Assembly: GCA_045630965.1 (NCBI GenBank) | Contig: JAZQTU010000032.1 | Location: forward strand, 1-50,895 | DNA: 50,895 nucleotides | Origin: HGM04593 sp045630965 | Lineage (GTDB): Bacteria; Bacteroidota; Bacteroidia; Bacteroidales; Bacteroidaceae | Direction: 5' to 3' | Shown here: in pieces, positions 48,803 through 50,895 of the stretch | How the letters are laid out: each line of letters starts with the position of its first letter | How positions within the stretch are numbered: position 1 is the first letter of the stretch | Notes under the pieces: model-generated | What the model was told of the DNA's origin: nothing | Seen by the model: only the letters and a program-made list of their open reading frames with translations | Database searches by the model: none | Translations under genes and position numbers: made by a program

Positions 48803-50860
48803 ATGAATATCAAAAGACTCTTATACACAGCATTGTTATTACACATATTTGTAATATCAACTTTCGCACAACAGGAATATTACACTTCGGTAGACGGTAT
48901 AAAAGGTGGAGCTGCATTAAAAACAGCATTACACAACCTTATAAAAGAACATAAACAGATTAGTTACGGAAGTGGAACTGATGCCACATGGAGCGCATTC
49001 TACACCACCGATGCAGTTGTTGAGAACGGCAAACGTCGCGTACTTGATATGTATTCTAATGAAAAACGTTACTTTGGCAGCAAAGGTGAAGCCGTATCAG
49101 GCATGAACATTGAACACAGCGTTGCCAAAAGTTGGTGGGGTGGAGACAAAAACAAAGCCTATTGTGACATACATCACCTTAATCCTTCGGACCAGACCGC
49201 CAATAGCAAAAAGAGCAACTATCCATTAGGGGAACTTACAAGTGTTTCTTGGAACAATGGAGTAACATTTGTTGGCAAGGCAAATATTGACGGCAGTTCA
49301 CAGAATGCATACGAACCATGCGATGAGTACAAAGGTGATTTTGCACGTGTATTCATGTATATGTTCACTTGTTATCAGGACCTGACATGGAAATACACAT
49401 GGATGAACTATGAGAAGAGCACATATCCCACCCTCAAGCCCTGGGCTGTTGAGATGTTGCTCAAATGGCACAAGCAGGACCCTGTAAGCGAGAAGGAGGT
49501 AAACCGCAACAATGCCGTTTACGAGGTACAGGGCAACCGCAACCCATTTGTAGATTACCCGCAACTTGCCGATTATGTTTGGGGTGATTCTGTCAACCAT
49601 GTTTTCCACATAAACGGAAAGATTGAGAATGGCACAGGAGGAAACACCGGCAATGATGATGAAAATAAAATTGAATTGCCGGACGGTTACAAGCTGAAAC
49701 TTTTTGAGGATTTCGAAGATGGCAAATACCTATTTACTCCAGTCAATAAAGTGGGAAATTTTCCATGGATATTCGAGTACCAGTGTGGCGAAGTGACATC
49801 ATATGACGATGATGATGTAGCGCATGCCGCAGAGAGCTGGATGATATCGGAAACTTTAGATTTCTCAAATGACAGCATCGCAAAAATCACATTCGATTAT
49901 GTAATACGCAACTGTGCCACCGACAAGGTCACAGAATACAACCAATTGCTCATAAGCAAGGATTACACAGGTACAATTACAGGAGCGAAGTGGGAGGTTC
50001 TGGATTTTGATGCAAAGCAGAACGAAGACAATTGGGAGAGAACAACCACAAATGAGATTGTCATACCTGCAGCATACATGGGATGCAACAATGTCGTTAT
50101 TGCATTCAAATACATCGGCACAGAAGAACGCACCGGAACATTCGAGGTTGACAATGTAACAGTCATTGCTGCTGAAGGCGCGAATGACAGTTCTACAGAG
50201 GGTGGAGACACAGAAGATGACAAAGAAAACAACAATGATAATTACAGAGATGGTGAATATGTTCTTGTTACGGATGCTTCGCATCTCTCCATAGGCGACT
50301 ACATAATATTAGTTTATGAAAACTACGTCATGGGTGCTCAAACAAACAACTATCGTAGCAAAGTCGACGGCATTGTCATTGCGGACAACGTTGTCACATA
50401 CCTGCCCGAAGATGCACAGGAGATTGTTCTTGAAACAGGCACAAAAGCCAACACATTTGCACTGAATGTAGGTAACGGATATCTTGCGGCGACATCAAGC
50501 AGCAGCAACCATGTCGTAACCAAATCTGATATAGACGACAATGCAAGTTGGAGCATAACTATTGATAACAACGGTTTGGCAACAATAAAGGCACAGGGTG
50601 ACAAGACTCGCAACATACTACAATACAACACCTCTTCACCTCGTTTTTCTTGCTACAAAAGCGGCCAGAAGGATGTAAACATTTACCTCAAAAAAAGGAT
50701 TCAGACCGCGATTGATGTAATCAATTGCAAAAATGAGTTCTACGAAGTTTATTCAATAAGCGGATCATTTATCCGTAAAGCCACAGACAAAGAAAGTGCA
50801 ACTGAAGGTTTGAGGAGAGGGATATATATAATCAACGGCATAAAAGAGATTATAAAGTAA
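48803..50860 (+). CDS. Secreted multidomain endonuclease I with C-terminal sorting-like domain
   Basis: This 685-residue protein starts with a signal peptide (TFA-Q23QEYY). The endonuclease I (EndA/NucM, His-Me finger) domain spans about 25-285. It has NIEHSVAKSWWGG, DIHHLNPSDQTANS (catalytic His near 124-125) and NYPLGEL. A choice-of-anchor-J-like beta domain (about 310-475) and an acidic linker (about 478-512) follow. Another beta domain (about 513-648) precedes a tail YSISGSFIRK...RRGIYIINGIKEIIK that resembles a secretion-system C-terminal sorting domain. It probably degrades extracellular DNA or RNA. ATG 48803 begins the signal peptide; an upstream in-frame start overlaps the phosphoesterase gene. 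Confidence 0.88.
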   Translation: MNIKRLLYTALLLHIFVISTFAQQEYYTSVDGIKGGAALKTALHNLIKEHKQISYGSGTDATWSAFYTTDAVVENGKRRVLDMYSNEKRYFGSKGEAVSGMNIEHSVAKSWWGGDKNKAYCDIHHLNPSDQTANSKKSNYPLGELTSVSWNNGVTFVGKANIDGSSQNAYEPCDEYKGDFARVFMYMFTCYQDLTWKYTWMNYEKSTYPTLKPWAVEMLLKWHKQDPVSEKEVNRNNAVYEVQGNRNPFVDYPQLADYVWGDSVNHVFHINGKIENGTGGNTGNDDENKIELPDGYKLKLFEDFEDGKYLFTPVNKVGNFPWIFEYQCGEVTSYDDDDVAHAAESWMISETLDFSNDSIAKITFDYVIRNCATDKVTEYNQLLISKDYTGTITGAKWEVLDFDAKQNEDNWERTTTNEIVIPAAYMGCNNVVIAFKYIGTEERTGTFEVDNVTVIAAEGANDSSTEGGDTEDDKENNNDNYRDGEYVLVTDASHLSIGDYIILVYENYVMGAQTNNYRSKVDGIVIADNVVTYLPEDAQEIVLETGTKANTFALNVGNGYLAATSSSSNHVVTKSDIDDNASWSITIDNNGLATIKAQGDKTRNILQYNTSSPRFSCYKSGQKDVNIYLKKRIQTAIDVINCKNEFYEVYSISGSFIRKATDKESATEGLRRGIYIINGIKEIIK

Positions 50861-50895
50861 GTATATAAAATCAGGGAGAGAAACCTCGTCGCCAA

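Overview
The window is chromosomal DNA from a Bacteroidales bacterium (Bacteroidaceae/Prevotellaceae-like). Three things point there. Promoters carry the Bacteroidetes -7 element TAnnTTTG, often with a TTG/TTTG 19-20 bp upstream. Families largely confined to this phylum are present (DUF4271, DUF4369, DUF4374, ExbB-ExbD-ExbD with an extra membrane protein, a glutaminyl-cyclase-like M28 lipoprotein). Exported proteins have Bacteroidetes-style lipoboxes or a Gln right after the predicted signal-peptidase site. It is a dense housekeeping region with no insertion sequence, prophage, CRISPR array or rRNA operon visible.

Layout. 1-7.9 kb: rpsO (-) and, divergently, typA, a thioredoxin-fold lipoprotein, a YifB/ComM ATPase, a LOG protein, DUF4271, a HemD-like protein, rnpA, yidD and a short TatD protein. 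8.6-10.1 kb: an FdtA-like ketoisomerase and FdtB-like aminotransferase pair. 10.3 kb: tRNA-Gln. 10.4-12.8 kb (-): a nucleoside-gate membrane protein, mtnN and luxS (S-adenosylhomocysteine recycling/AI-2). 13.1-17.5 kb: an acyltransferase, dusB (-), a TrhP-like U32 protein and an S66 carboxypeptidase. 17.6-27.5 kb: a long minus-strand run (RsmF-like methyltransferase, DsbD, GH3 protein, Ig-like lipoprotein, CysS, glutaminyl cyclase, SufE). 27.8-29.1 kb: thyA-folA. 29.2-31.8 kb (-): ExbD, ExbD, a membrane protein, ExbB and tRNA-Ser. 32.0-35.2 kb: lpxK, purine nucleoside phosphorylase, thiL and an Imm17-like protein. 35.3-40.3 kb: a three-gene cluster resembling the XusABC siderophore system. 40.4-46.2 kb (-): mnmA, xseA, xseB, ilvE, trmB, a Dabb protein and mrp. 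46.3-50.9 kb: MATE, a cytidylate-kinase-like protein, a metallophosphoesterase and a large secreted endonuclease.

The strongest signals outside the genes are long inverted repeats. Every convergent junction, and one tandem junction, has a perfect hairpin with 18-27 bp arms, and several run into coding sequence. At 17531-17585 the repeat encodes the same last four residues plus stop (KMNI-stop) for two unrelated convergent genes. A second class sits on promoters: a 38 bp perfect palindrome between dusB and the U32 gene and a 20 bp-arm inverted repeat before typA, each carrying a TAnnTTTG element in both arms. I found no clearly novel multi-gene defence or mobile system. The gene contexts most worth a second look are the Xus-like cluster, the luxS-mtnN-gate protein operon, the orphan Imm17-like protein coupled to thiL, and the GH3/Ig-lipoprotein pair.
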